From assembly GCA_002967695.1 (NCBI GenBank), contig PUHN01000009.1, positions 31,796 to 95,795 on the forward strand: DNA of 64,000 nucleotides, given 5' to 3'. The translations under genes were made by a program, and so were the position numbers. Under the pieces are notes generated by a model, which ran no database searches, had not been told where the DNA came from, and saw nothing but the letters and a program-made list of their open reading frames with translations. Source of the stretch: Rhodobacteraceae bacterium WD3A24. GTDB taxonomy: Bacteria; Pseudomonadota; Alphaproteobacteria; Rhodobacterales; Rhodobacteraceae. Every line of letters starts with the position of its first letter. The stretch's first letter is position 1. Below are positions 27,322 to 37,437 of the stretch, one piece after another.

Positions 27322-27531
27322 ATGAAACTGTTCAATCTGATCAAGACCTTCCGCGACGACGAATCCGGCGCCGTCACCGTTGACTGGGTGGTGCTCACGG
27401 CCGCGATCGTGGGCCTCGGGATCGCCGTCATCGTCGCCGTCGGGCCGGGCATCACGAACCTGGCCGACAGCATCAGTTCCAGCGTGAGCGGAACGACCGT
27501 CGGTTACGACGAAAACCTTCCCGACGGATAA
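27322..27531 (+). CDS. Flp/type IVb-like pilin 1
   Basis: A 69-residue prepilin. A short charged leader ends DDESG (Gly16), the likely prepilin peptidase site. It is followed by AVTVDWVVLTAAIVGLGIAV, the hydrophobic assembly helix, with Asp21 at mature position +5 where most type IV pilins have Glu. It ends in a polar Ser/Thr/Gly-rich tail. A ribosome site GGAG lies nine bases upstream. It is followed by a strong terminator and a second copy, and opens the Tad locus. The pilin is probably the main fibre subunit. Confidence 0.82.
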   Translation: MKLFNLIKTFRDDESGAVTVDWVVLTAAIVGLGIAVIVAVGPGITNLADSISSSVSGTTVGYDENLPDG

Positions 27532-27556
27532 TCGGGTCACGCGGTGGGCATCAAGA

Positions 27557-27584
27557 AAGGCCGCGCCGGGTTCGGCGCGGCCTT
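27557..27584 (+). terminator. Strong intrinsic terminator between the two pilin genes
   Basis: AAGGCCGCGCCG (27557-27568), loop GGTT, CGGCGCGGCCTT (27573-27584): a perfect 12-base stem followed by GTTCTCTC. It begins 25 bases after the pilin 1 stop. Such a hairpin would let pilin 1 be made in excess and limit read-through into pilin 2 and the assembly genes. Confidence 0.8.
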
Positions 27585-27645
27585 GTTCTCTCGGGCGTGA
27601 AGATGCGCGTGCCGCAAAATGGTCTTCCCGAAGAGGGAGGTGGAA

Positions 27646-27840
27646 ATGAAACGCCACATACAGCGCTTTGGCGCCGATGAGCACGGAGCCGTCACGGTTG
27701 ACTGGGTCGTCCTTACGGCCGCGATCGTCGGGATCGGCGTCCTCGTTCTGGTCCCGATCGCGTTTGGGGCCGGCAATCTGGCCTCGTCGGTGGGCAGCAC
27801 GATCTCGGACACGTCGACAGGCTACTCCAACCAGAATTGA
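27646..27840 (+). CDS. Flp/type IVb-like pilin 2
   Basis: A 64-residue paralogue of pilin 1, starting at the ATG after GGGAGG. Leader ends DEHG (Gly14), then AVTVDWVVLTAAIVGIGVLV with Asp19 at mature +5, as in pilin 1. The shared segment is nearly identical at DNA level, pointing to a tandem duplication; leader and tail differ. It may be a minor pilin or an alternative subunit. An in-frame ATG at 27619 would add nine residues that break the leader pattern. Confidence 0.82.
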   Translation: MKRHIQRFGADEHGAVTVDWVVLTAAIVGIGVLVLVPIAFGAGNLASSVGSTISDTSTGYSNQN

Positions 27841-27979
27841 TGGGCCCGCCCCTCCTGCCACCGGATTTCCTCCGATTCGCCATATTCGCGTCGATACTGG
27901 CAGAAGCGTCCTCTTATCGAGGTAGCCGGCGTGTCCGCGCGCCGCACCGCAGGACCAGACCAAAGACCAAGGAGCGGCC

Positions 27980-28825
27980 ATGCGTATCGTCTTTTCCCTC
28001 GTACTCCTTCTCGGTGTCGGCCTGGCGGGATTCGCGGCCTACATGGTGCAGGACTATATAAGCCGGCAGCAGGCCGCGCTGGCCCAGGCGCGCGCCCAAC
28101 AGGGGCCGGCGGTGGAAATGACCGAGGTCATGGTGACGACCGAGGCGGTCCGCTACGGTCAGGTGCTCTCGCCAGAGGCCGTCGAGACGGTCGCGTGGCC
28201 GGCCGATGCCGTCCCCGAAGGCACCTTCACCGACCGTTCGGAGCTGTTTCCCGAGGGCGCCGGGCGCCGCGTCGTTCTGCGCGCGATGGAGCCGTCCGAG
28301 CCCATCATGGCCGTCAAGGTCTCCGACCCCGGCAGGGAGGCGGGCATCACCTCGCGGCTGAGCGAAGGCATGCGGGCCTTTACCATCCGGGTGGACCTGA
28401 CCACGGGCGTGTCGGGTTTCCTGCGGCCGGGGGACCGCGTGGACGTCTACTGGACCGGCCGGCGCGACCGCAATGGCGGAGACATCACCCGGCTGATCGA
28501 ATCCGAACTCAGGCTGATCGCCGTCGATCAGAGCGCCGATCAGGACCGCGAAAACGCGACCGTCAACCCCAATACCGTGACCGTCGAGGTCACCCCCCAG
28601 CAGGTCGCGGCGCTGGCACAGGCGCAATCGACCGGGCGGATATCGCTGTCGCTCGTCGGCGCGATGGACCAGACCCGCGCTGGCGCCGTTGAGATAGACC
28701 AGCGGGAACTTCTGGGAATTCAGCGCGCCGAACCCGCGCCCGAGCCCGAGCCCGAACCGAGCTGCTCGGTCCGCACCCGCCGCGGCTCGGAGGTCGTCGA
28801 GATCGAGATTCCATGCACCAACTGA
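27980..28825 (+). CDS. cpaB: Flp pilus assembly protein CpaB/RcpC
   Basis: A 281-residue periplasmic Tad component. One N-terminal membrane anchor (VFSLVLLLGVGLAGFAAYMV), a SAF-type domain (VVTTEAVRYGQVLSPEAVETVAWP) and the RcpC region with GMRAFTIRVDLTTGVSGFLRPGDRVDV. A cysteine pair (CSVRTRRG...EIPC) closes the C-terminus. Stands 139 bases after pilin 2 and 195 bases before the secretin gene. Confidence 0.92.
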   Translation: MRIVFSLVLLLGVGLAGFAAYMVQDYISRQQAALAQARAQQGPAVEMTEVMVTTEAVRYGQVLSPEAVETVAWPADAVPEGTFTDRSELFPEGAGRRVVLRAMEPSEPIMAVKVSDPGREAGITSRLSEGMRAFTIRVDLTTGVSGFLRPGDRVDVYWTGRRDRNGGDITRLIESELRLIAVDQSADQDRENATVNPNTVTVEVTPQQVAALAQAQSTGRISLSLVGAMDQTRAGAVEIDQRELLGIQRAEPAPEPEPEPSCSVRTRRGSEVVEIEIPCTN

Positions 28826-28930
28826 GCCCGCGCGGCCTACCCGATCTGGTGGGCCGCGCCGCACGGGCCGCGAGCCCTCGCACCTGTTGCCGGTTGTCCA
28901 CATACGCTCGTGCCAGTAAGAGCTTGATTC

Positions 28931-28959
28931 TTGCACCGAAAAGACTTTTCACGCATGAT
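28931..28959 (+). promoter_or_regulatory. Candidate promoter of cpaC
   Basis: TTGCAC (28931-28936), 17-base spacer, CATGAT (28954-28959), within the 195-base gap before cpaC. The spacer holds the GAAAAG-A-CTTTTC dyad. It could give the outer-membrane part of the locus its own transcript. By-eye match only. Confidence 0.35.
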
Positions 28960-29020
28960 GCGCCGAATTCGGGCGAAAAGACCCGGCACTATCGAGCGTG
29001 ATCCAGAGAGGCAGGGCCAC

Positions 29021-30403
29021 ATGACAATCAAGCGCATGTTCGGGGCGTGCCTCATGGGGCTTGCCGTGCTCGCCGCTATGCCCGCGGCAGCCCAGAATGG
29101 CGCCGTGCGCGTGATGAACGGCTCGCCCGCCTCTTCGCTCAACGTGGCGATGAACCGCGCCGTCGTCGTCGAGAGCGACCAGCCATTTGCCGAGCTGTCC
29201 ATCGCCAATCCGGGCATCGCCGACATATCGACCCTATCGAACCGCTCCATCTATGTTCTTGGAAAGGCGCCGGGGCGCACCACGCTGACGCTGCTGGCAG
29301 AGGATGGCAGCCTCATCACCAATATCGAGGTGCGCGTCACGCCAGACATCACCGAATTCCGCGAGAGGCTGCGCCAGATTCTGCCGGGAGAGCCCATCGA
29401 GGTGCGCACCGCAAATGACGGCATCGTCCTGTCGGGCGTGGTCTCGAGCCCGGCGCGCATGCAGGCCGCTCTCGAGCTTGCCGAACGCTATGCCCCGGAA
29501 CGGGTCTCCAATCTGATGAGCGTGGGTGGCACGCAGCAGGTCACGCTTCTGGTGCGTTTCGCCGAAATGCAGCGCTCGGTGAGCCAGAATCTGAGCGCGA
29601 GCCTCGGCATCACCGATGGCGGCGGCCTCGCCGCCGGGGGCGAAGGGCTGGAGAGCGGCAGTTTTGCCGGCGCCGCCTCGGGCGACCGGCAGGGCCGATT
29701 CGGAATCAGCTTCACCTCCGGCAGCCTGCAGTTTCAGGTGCTTCTCGAAGCCCTCGAATCCAACGGCATGGTGCGCACCCTCGCCGAACCCAACCTGACC
29801 GCCCTGTCGGGCCAGGAGGCGCGCTTTCTCGCCGGCGGCGAATATCCCATCCCGATCCCCGATGGCGACGGCGGCGTGGCGATCGAATACAAGCCCTTCG
29901 GCGTAGAGCTCAATTTCACACCGCGCGTGCTCGACGACAACGTCATCAACCTGTCGATCAACGCCGCGGTCAGCGGGATCGACAACAGCGTCGACGTGTC
30001 GTCCGACGTCGGCGGCGTCGCCTTTCGGCGGCGCGAGACATCGACGACCGTGGAGATGCGCGACGGCGAGAGTTTCGCCATCGCCGGGCTGCTGCAGGAC
30101 GATTTCCGCGACCTGTCGCGACAGGTTCCGTGGCTGGGCGACGTCCCGATCCTCGGCGCCCTGTTTCGCAGCGCGGAGTATCAGCGCTCGCAAAGCGAGC
30201 TGGTCATCATTATCACGCCCCATCTCGTCACGCCGACGCGGGGCGAGGCGCTCGCCCTGCCCACGGACCGCGTGCGCCTGCCCTCGGAGAGCGATCTTTT
30301 CCTGCACGGCCGCGTCAGCGGCGACGGCGGCAGGCCGGGCGGCGCGGCGGGCGAAGTCGCGCGGCAGGATTTCGGCGGGCCCTATGGCTACGTGATGGAT
30401 TGA
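29021..30403 (+). CDS. cpaC: Tad pilus secretin CpaC/RcpA
   Basis: Outer-membrane secretin through which the Flp fibre leaves the cell. 460 residues: signal peptide (ending AMPAAAQ near residue 24), an N-terminal pilus-domain/BON region, and a C-terminal secretin domain with VPWLGDVPILGALFRS and LVIIITPHLVTP. Start chosen at 29021 because it directly precedes the signal peptide and follows AGAGAGGCAGGG-type purines. The frame is open 90 bases further up but without a signal there. Confidence 0.94.
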   Translation: MTIKRMFGACLMGLAVLAAMPAAAQNGAVRVMNGSPASSLNVAMNRAVVVESDQPFAELSIANPGIADISTLSNRSIYVLGKAPGRTTLTLLAEDGSLITNIEVRVTPDITEFRERLRQILPGEPIEVRTANDGIVLSGVVSSPARMQAALELAERYAPERVSNLMSVGGTQQVTLLVRFAEMQRSVSQNLSASLGITDGGGLAAGGEGLESGSFAGAASGDRQGRFGISFTSGSLQFQVLLEALESNGMVRTLAEPNLTALSGQEARFLAGGEYPIPIPDGDGGVAIEYKPFGVELNFTPRVLDDNVINLSINAAVSGIDNSVDVSSDVGGVAFRRRETSTTVEMRDGESFAIAGLLQDDFRDLSRQVPWLGDVPILGALFRSAEYQRSQSELVIIITPHLVTPTRGEALALPTDRVRLPSESDLFLHGRVSGDGGRPGGAAGEVARQDFGGPYGYVMD

Positions 30404-30417
30404 CGGGGAGCGGGCCG

Positions 30418-31086
30418 ATGCAGGCGACGGGCAAGGGATATTCGCGGCGGTCGCTGCTTCTGGGCGCGGGGGCGCTGGCGCTCGCCGGCTGCGACCCGGC
30501 GCGGCGCGGCGGCGAACTCGGCGCCGGCCTCGACGAGGGCGCCTTCGGCAATGCGACGATGAACAACACGCTCGTCCAATCCGGCGAGATCAACTACGTC
30601 CTCGATCTCGCCCGGCGCTTCGCCGAAGAGGTTCCCTCGTCGATCACCTTCGCTTTCGACAGCGCGCGTCTCGATGGCCGGGCGCAGGCCATCCTGCAGC
30701 GGCAGGTCAACTGGATCCGGCAGTTTCCCGAACTGCGCTTTCGCGTCTATGGCCACACCGACCTTGTCGGCAGCGAAGCCTACAACCGCCGGCTCGGCCA
30801 GCGCCGCGCCAATGCCGTCGTCGCCTTCTTCGCCTCGCGCGGGATCGGGCGCGACCGGCTGGAGGCCGTCGTGTCCCTCGGCGAGACCCAGCCGCTGATC
30901 GTCACCGAGGGGCGCGAGCGGCGCAACCGCCGCACCGTCACCGAGGTCTCGGGCTTCTACGAGCGCCACCCGACCGTGCTCAACGGCCAGTATGCCGAGG
31001 TCATCCACCGCGAATACGTGGCCAGCGCCACGCGGCCGCTGGAGCCGGTCACGCCATTTTCCGGCGGGGGCGCAGGCGGCGAGTGA
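30418..31086 (+). CDS. OmpA-like lipoprotein of the Tad locus
   Basis: A 222-residue predicted lipoprotein (lipobox LALAGC, Cys25) with an OmpA/MotB peptidoglycan-binding domain: FAFDSARLDGRAQAIL, VYGHTDLVGSEAYNRRLGQRRA and ERRNRRTVTEV. It begins 14 bases after the secretin stop, the place where other Tad loci have the pilotin-like CpaD/RcpB. It may anchor the secretin to the wall. The role is inferred from position. Confidence 0.85.
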   Translation: MQATGKGYSRRSLLLGAGALALAGCDPARRGGELGAGLDEGAFGNATMNNTLVQSGEINYVLDLARRFAEEVPSSITFAFDSARLDGRAQAILQRQVNWIRQFPELRFRVYGHTDLVGSEAYNRRLGQRRANAVVAFFASRGIGRDRLEAVVSLGETQPLIVTEGRERRNRRTVTEVSGFYERHPTVLNGQYAEVIHREYVASATRPLEPVTPFSGGGAGGE

Positions 31087-31289
31087 CGCCCCGCGCGCAG
31101 GCCGGCACGGCTGTCGCCGGATTTCGAATTATTACGGTTTTTTAGCCCCAATGTCGCCAATATTGGAGCCGATCTTCGGGCAAGGTTGGCGAGTCCCGGC
31201 CACCGCCCGCCGGGCGGATCGGCGGGGCGCGGCTGAAGCGGGCTCAGAAGCCGGCTGGATATGCCGCTGGGGCAGGAGGAATCGGCATC

Positions 31290-32537
31290 ATGGCGAGTAC
31301 AGCGGCGTTGCAGCCCGAGGCGACCCCCATCACCGCTTGCACGGTGTCACGCGACGTGCAGAATTTCGACCTTCTCATCGAGGATATGGAGGCCGAGCTC
31401 GGCGAAAGCTGGGGCGATCTCAGTTTCTCGGATGCCGGCATGTTTCTCCAGCAGCCCGAAGCGCAGGCGCTCGAATTCATCGCCATCGCCATGGACGGGG
31501 AGGACGAGAGCAGCCTCGTCCAGGTGCGCAGCCTGATCCAGCGCGCCAAGGAGTTGCACATCAGGGTGATCCTGATCGCCGAGGAGCTCAGCCCCATCGT
31601 GCTCCATCAGCTCCTGCGGCTCGGCGCGGACGATTTCGTCCCATACCCCCTGCCCGAAGGCGCGCTGCACGAGGCCATCGCGCGGCTGCGACAGCCCGGC
31701 CCCGAACTCGCCCCGACCGGCGGCGGACGGGCGGCCTCGGGGGCGCCGGCAGGCGGCCATGACGGGGCGGTTCTGCCCGTCCACGGCCTGGCCGGCGGCG
31801 TCGGCGCGACGACATTCGCGGTCAATCTCGCCTGGGAGCTGGCCAATATCGACAAGTCCGCCGCGCCCAGCGTCTGCCTGATCGATCTCGACCTGCAGTT
31901 CGGTTCGGTGTCGACCTATCTCGACCTGCCCCGCCGCGAGGCGATCTACGACCTGCTCTCGGACACGACGGTGATGGACCAGGACGTGTTCGCCCAGGCG
32001 CTTCTGACCTTCAACGAACGTCTGCAGGTCTTCACCGCGCCCTCCGACATGCTGCCGCTCGACCTGCTCACGCAGGAGGACGTCACGCGCGTGATCGACA
32101 TGGCGCGCAACCACTACGACTTCGTGGTCATCGACATGCCCACGACCGTGGTGCAGTGGACGGAAACGGTGCTGCAGGCCGCCCATGTCTATTTCGCGTT
32201 GCTTGAACTCGACATGCGCTCGGCGCAGAACACGCTTCGCTTCCTGCGCGCGCTCAAGGCCGAGGATCTTCCGCATGAGAAGCTGCGCTACGGCCTGAAC
32301 CGGGCCCCGAAATTCACCGACCTTTCCGGCAAGGCCCGCGCCCGCCGGCTGGCCGAAAGTCTCGACATCAAGATCGAACTGATGCTGCCCGACGGGTTGC
32401 GTCAGGTCACCCAGGCCAATGACCACGGCCTGCCACTGGCCGAACTCGCCGCGAAGAACCCGCTGCGCAAGGAAATCCAGAAACTCGCCAAATCGCTATT
32501 CGACCTCAATCAGGCGGTCGAGGCCGGAAGCATCTGA
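31290..32537 (+). CDS. cpaE: Tad localisation ATPase-like protein CpaE/TadZ
   Basis: A 415-residue MinD/ParA-superfamily protein: an atypical receiver-like domain (about residues 15-130) followed by the ATPase fold. The deviant Walker A reads GGVGATTFAVNLAWE near residues 169-183, so the P-loop lysine of GGxGKT is replaced by Ala. CLIDLDLQFGSVSTYLDL and FVVIDMPTT are the other nucleotide-site motifs. It is thought to position the pilus machine in the cell. AGGAGG lies upstream. Preceded by about 200 bases that contain the palindrome CCAATATTGG at 31157-31166. Confidence 0.9.
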   Translation: MASTAALQPEATPITACTVSRDVQNFDLLIEDMEAELGESWGDLSFSDAGMFLQQPEAQALEFIAIAMDGEDESSLVQVRSLIQRAKELHIRVILIAEELSPIVLHQLLRLGADDFVPYPLPEGALHEAIARLRQPGPELAPTGGGRAASGAPAGGHDGAVLPVHGLAGGVGATTFAVNLAWELANIDKSAAPSVCLIDLDLQFGSVSTYLDLPRREAIYDLLSDTTVMDQDVFAQALLTFNERLQVFTAPSDMLPLDLLTQEDVTRVIDMARNHYDFVVIDMPTTVVQWTETVLQAAHVYFALLELDMRSAQNTLRFLRALKAEDLPHEKLRYGLNRAPKFTDLSGKARARRLAESLDIKIELMLPDGLRQVTQANDHGLPLAELAAKNPLRKEIQKLAKSLFDLNQAVEAGSI

Positions 32538-32548
32538 AAGTAAGCGCC

Positions 32549-33987
<1,439 letters not shown>

Positions 33988-33991
<4 letters not shown>

Positions 33992-34959
33992 TGGGATTCA
34001 GCACCGCGCCGCTCATCTATATCTCCATCTTCATCGGCGTGCTGCTGCTGGTGGAGGGCATGTATCTGACATGCTTCGGACGCTCCATCAGCCTCAACAA
34101 CCGGATGAACCGCCGGCTGGAGATGCTGCAGCGTGGCACGCCGCGCGCGGAGGTGCTCGAACAGCTCCGCAAGGAGATGAGCCAGCACATGCGGGCGCAG
34201 TCGATCCCGCTCTACTCGCTGCTTGCGGAAAAGGCGCAAAAGGCCAACATCGCCTTCTCCCCGCGCCAGCTCGCCGGGCTGATGGTGCTGCTCTCGGCGC
34301 TGTCCTTCGTCGCGCTTACCCTGACGACGGACGCCTCCGCGCCGGTGCGGCTTCTGGTGGCGCTGCTGATGGGGATCGGGGGCATCTATGTATGGGTCAA
34401 CTCCAAGGCCAAAAAGCGCCTCGGCCTGATCGAGGAGCAACTGCCCGACGCGGTAGAACTGATGGTTCGCAGCCTGCGCGTGGGCCATCCCTTTTCCTCG
34501 GCAATCCAGATCGTGGCCAAGGAGGTGCCCGACCCGCTGGGCTCGGAATTCGGGCTGATCGCCGACGAGGCCGCATATGGCCGGGATGTCAGCGATTCGC
34601 TCAAGGCACTGGCCGAGCGGGTGGACATGCAGGATCTGCGCTTTCTGTCGGTGGCCGTGACGATCCAGCAGACATCGGGCGGCAACCTCGCCGAGATCCT
34701 CGAAGGGCTGGCCAAGGTGATCCGCGCGCGGTTCAAGCTGTTCCGCCGCGTCAAGGCGATCACCGCCGAGGCCAAGTGGTCGGGGATGTTCCTGTCCTTC
34801 TTCCCGCTGCTGGCGCTGGTCGGGATCGTCGTCATCAAGCCCGACTACTACGACGAGGTCAAGGACACGGCCGTGTTCATCCCCACGGCACTGGTGGTGG
34901 CCGCTTTCCTGACGGCGAACGTCTTTTTCATGAAGGCGATGGTCAACATCAAGGTTTGA
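33988..34959 (+). CDS. tadB: Tad inner-membrane platform protein TadB
   Basis: A 323-residue type II secretion F-domain protein. Membrane helices lie near residues 6-26, 93-130 and at the C-terminus (VFIPTALVVAAFLTANVFFM). The F domain carries MVRSLRVGHPFSSAIQIVAKE and VTIQQTSGGNLAEILEGLA. Forms the inner-membrane platform with TadC. ATG overlaps the cpaF stop. Confidence 0.94.
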
Positions 34960-34972
34960 GGGGCGCACACCG

Positions 34973-35965
34973 ATGCAGATGCTCGACGCTTTGAACGCCG
35001 CGCTGAGAGAGATGCTGGGCCCGCTGGGGCCGTTGCTGCTGGTCGGCGGGCTGGGGCTCGCGCTGATCGTGGTGACGCTTGTCGCGATGGGCTCGCAGCG
35101 CCGTGACCCGCTGGACAAGCTGCGCGAAAGCCGGCGGCGCGAGAGCGGCGCGCAGGACCGGGAGCCCGCCGAGACGCTGCGCGATCGCGGCGGCAGCGAC
35201 AAGCTCGACAAATACGCCGCCTTTCTGGAGCCGCAAAGCGCCGAGGAGATGAGCAGCGCGCGCCTGCAGATGATGCAGGCGGGTTACCGCTCCAAGTCGT
35301 CCGTGCGCACCTTTCACGCGATCCAGTTCGCGCTCGGCCTCGGGTTTCTCGGGCTGGGGCTGGCCTATGCGCTCGTGGCACGCGCGACCGGCGAGCTGGC
35401 CACCTCGACGATGATGCTCGCGATCCTTCTGCCGGGCGTGGTCGGCTACTACATCCCGCGCTACTGGGTAAACAAGCGCCGCGAGAAGCGCCAGCAGGAA
35501 ATCACCAACGGCTTTCCCGACGCGCTGGACATGATGCTTGTCTGCGTCGAGGCGGGCCAGTCGCTGGACCAGTCCATGATGCGGGTGGCGCAGGAGATGC
35601 GCGCGGGATTTCCGGCGCTGTCGGAAGAGTTCGAGATCGTCAATTACGAGGTCAAGGCGGGCAAGGACCGCGTTAGCGTGCTCAAGGACATGGCCAGCCG
35701 CTGCGGCGTCGCCGACGTGGCCTCCTTCGTCACGGTGCTGGTGCAATCGGCCAGTTTCGGCACCTCGCTGGGCGACGCGCTGCGGGTTTATGCGGCCGAG
35801 ATGCGCGATAAGCGCGTGATGCGGGCCGAGGAAAAGGCCAATGTTCTGCCGACCAAATTGACACTCGGCACGATGGTCTTCACCGTTCCGCCGCTGCTGA
35901 TCATCCTGATAGGGCCGTCGATCTATGGCATCGCGCAGACGCTTTCGGGGGGCATCACGCCCTGA
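34973..35965 (+). CDS. tadC: Tad inner-membrane platform protein TadC
   Basis: A 330-residue F-domain protein and partner of TadB: N-terminal helix (LLLVGGLGLALIVVTLVAM), a charged cytoplasmic stretch, the LDMMLVCVEAGQSLDQSMMRVAQEM motif region, and a C-terminal helix pair with LTLGTMVFTVPPLLIILIGP. Thirteen bases after tadB. The next gene probably starts inside its last 41 bases. Confidence 0.94.
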   Translation: MQMLDALNAALREMLGPLGPLLLVGGLGLALIVVTLVAMGSQRRDPLDKLRESRRRESGAQDREPAETLRDRGGSDKLDKYAAFLEPQSAEEMSSARLQMMQAGYRSKSSVRTFHAIQFALGLGFLGLGLAYALVARATGELATSTMMLAILLPGVVGYYIPRYWVNKRREKRQQEITNGFPDALDMMLVCVEAGQSLDQSMMRVAQEMRAGFPALSEEFEIVNYEVKAGKDRVSVLKDMASRCGVADVASFVTVLVQSASFGTSLGDALRVYAAEMRDKRVMRAEEKANVLPTKLTLGTMVFTVPPLLIILIGPSIYGIAQTLSGGITP

Positions 35966-36539
35966 ACCTGGCCGTCGCAGCGGCGCCGCGATGCTCTGCC
36001 TCGCCGCGGCGCTTGCTGCCTGCGCGGGCGCGCCCGAGGGCGGGCAAAGGGGCGCCGACGCCAACATGCCGCCGGGCGTGGACACTGTCGAGGAGGCTGT
36101 CGACGGGCTCGAGGTCGGCCACAGGCTCATGGCGGCGGGCGAGTACCGTCTGGCCCTGCGTGCCTATTATCGCGCCGCCGCCAGCCGCGGCGCCACGGTG
36201 GATGTGCTCAGCGCACTGGGGTCGGCCAATCTGCGTCTGGGCCGGCTGGGCCAGGCCGAGCAGATGCTGCGCCGGGCGCTTGAGGCCGATGAGACCTTCG
36301 TGCCCGCGCTCAACAATCTGGGCGTGGTGCTGATGGAGACCGGCGAATACGGCGAGGCGCGCCGCCTTTTCCACAACGCATTCGCCCTCGATAGTGGCCG
36401 TTCGGTCGACATCCGCGAAAATCTGCGCCGGGCCATCGAAAAGAGCGAAAATCCCGGTTATCGTGAGCCGGAAAACGATAACGGGTTCTCCCTGGTTCGG
36501 CGCGGAAACGGGCGGTATCTGCTCCTTTCCGCACCTTGA
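35925..36539 (+). CDS. TPR lipoprotein of the Tad locus (TadD-like 1)
   Basis: A 204-residue protein with an Arg-rich N-terminus, a hydrophobic segment ending in a lipobox (LAAALAAC, Cys33 from this start) and TPR-type helices, e.g. LGSANLRLGRLGQAEQMLRRALEADETFVPALNNLGVVL. Starting here overlaps tadC by 41 bases. The only other in-frame ATG, at 35991, leaves a signal without basic residues and no ribosome site, so I prefer the longer form. TadD lipoproteins help pilus biogenesis, probably by aiding the secretin. Confidence 0.78.
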   Translation: MASRRRFRGASRPEPGRRSGAAMLCLAAALAACAGAPEGGQRGADANMPPGVDTVEEAVDGLEVGHRLMAAGEYRLALRAYYRAAASRGATVDVLSALGSANLRLGRLGQAEQMLRRALEADETFVPALNNLGVVLMETGEYGEARRLFHNAFALDSGRSVDIRENLRRAIEKSENPGYREPENDNGFSLVRRGNGRYLLLSAP

Positions 36540-36576
36540 GGAGCGCCCGCGAGGCCGAGCAGAAGAGGGACGCAAG

Positions 36577-37437
36577 ATGCGCCACCCAATCCCCCTGGCC
36601 CTGTGTCTTGCAGGGGGCGTCGCGCTGTCGGGTTGCACCGGCGGCACCGATGCCGATGCCAGCCGCGCGCTGCAGGACATGAACGTGGTCGACGAAAGCA
36701 ATCTCAGCGAGATCATGCTCACCGTCGCCGATCCCGACGAGGCGGTGAACTATTTCCGCAACGCCCTCGACAACGCCCCCGATCGGGCCGATCTGCGCCG
36801 GGGGCTCGCGCGCTCGCTCGTGCGGGCGGGGCGCGCCGAGACGTCGCTGCCTGTCTGGCGCGAGCTTCTGGCACAGCAGGAGGCCACCGCCGAGGACCGC
36901 GTCGATTACGCCGGCGCGCTGATCCGCACCAATGACTGGGCCGAGGCCCGCGCGGTGCTCGACGAGGTGCCGCCGACCCACGAGACCTATCAGCGCTACC
37001 GATTGGAGGCGATGGTGGCCGATGCCGACGAGGACTGGGAGCGCGCCGACAGCTTCTACGAGATCGCCGCGGGGCTGACGAACAACCCCTCGGGGGTGCT
37101 CAACAACTGGGGTTATTCCAAGCTCAGCCGCGGCGAACACGCAGCGGCCGAGGATCTGTTCATCGAGGCGCTCACCTACGACCCCGAGCTCTTCACCGCC
37201 AAGAACAACCTCGTCCTCGCCCGAGCCGCACAGCGCAATTACGATCTGCCACTTATCGACATGACCCAGACCGAGCGCGCGCGCCTTCTGCACACCATGG
37301 CGCTCGCCGCCATCCGGCTGGGTGACGTCAATATCGGCCGCGGTCTGCTGCAGGAGGCGATCGACACCCATCCGCAACATTTCGAGCCGGCCGCGCGGGC
37401 GCTGCGCGCGCTCGAATCCAACGTGGCGAACGGATGA
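36577..37437 (+). CDS. TPR lipoprotein of the Tad locus (TadD-like 2)
   Basis: A 286-residue lipoprotein (signal PIPLALCLAGGVALSGC, Cys20) made mostly of TPR repeats: EAVNYFRNALDNAPDRADLRRGLARS, then further helices including SGVLNNWGYSKLSRGEHAAAEDLFIEAL. AGAGGGA precedes the ATG by seven bases. It overlaps the prepilin peptidase gene by four bases. Two TadD-like proteins in a row suggest a division of labour at the outer membrane. Confidence 0.85.
   Translation: MRHPIPLALCLAGGVALSGCTGGTDADASRALQDMNVVDESNLSEIMLTVADPDEAVNYFRNALDNAPDRADLRRGLARSLVRAGRAETSLPVWRELLAQQEATAEDRVDYAGALIRTNDWAEARAVLDEVPPTHETYQRYRLEAMVADADEDWERADSFYEIAAGLTNNPSGVLNNWGYSKLSRGEHAAAEDLFIEALTYDPELFTAKNNLVLARAAQRNYDLPLIDMTQTERARLLHTMALAAIRLGDVNIGRGLLQEAIDTHPQHFEPAARALRALESNVANG

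Noticed and set aside
31087..31289. Small gene in the spacer before cpaE
   Set aside because: No start with a ribosome site gives a plausible protein; the stretch holds only an A+T-rich patch and the palindrome CCAATATTGG.
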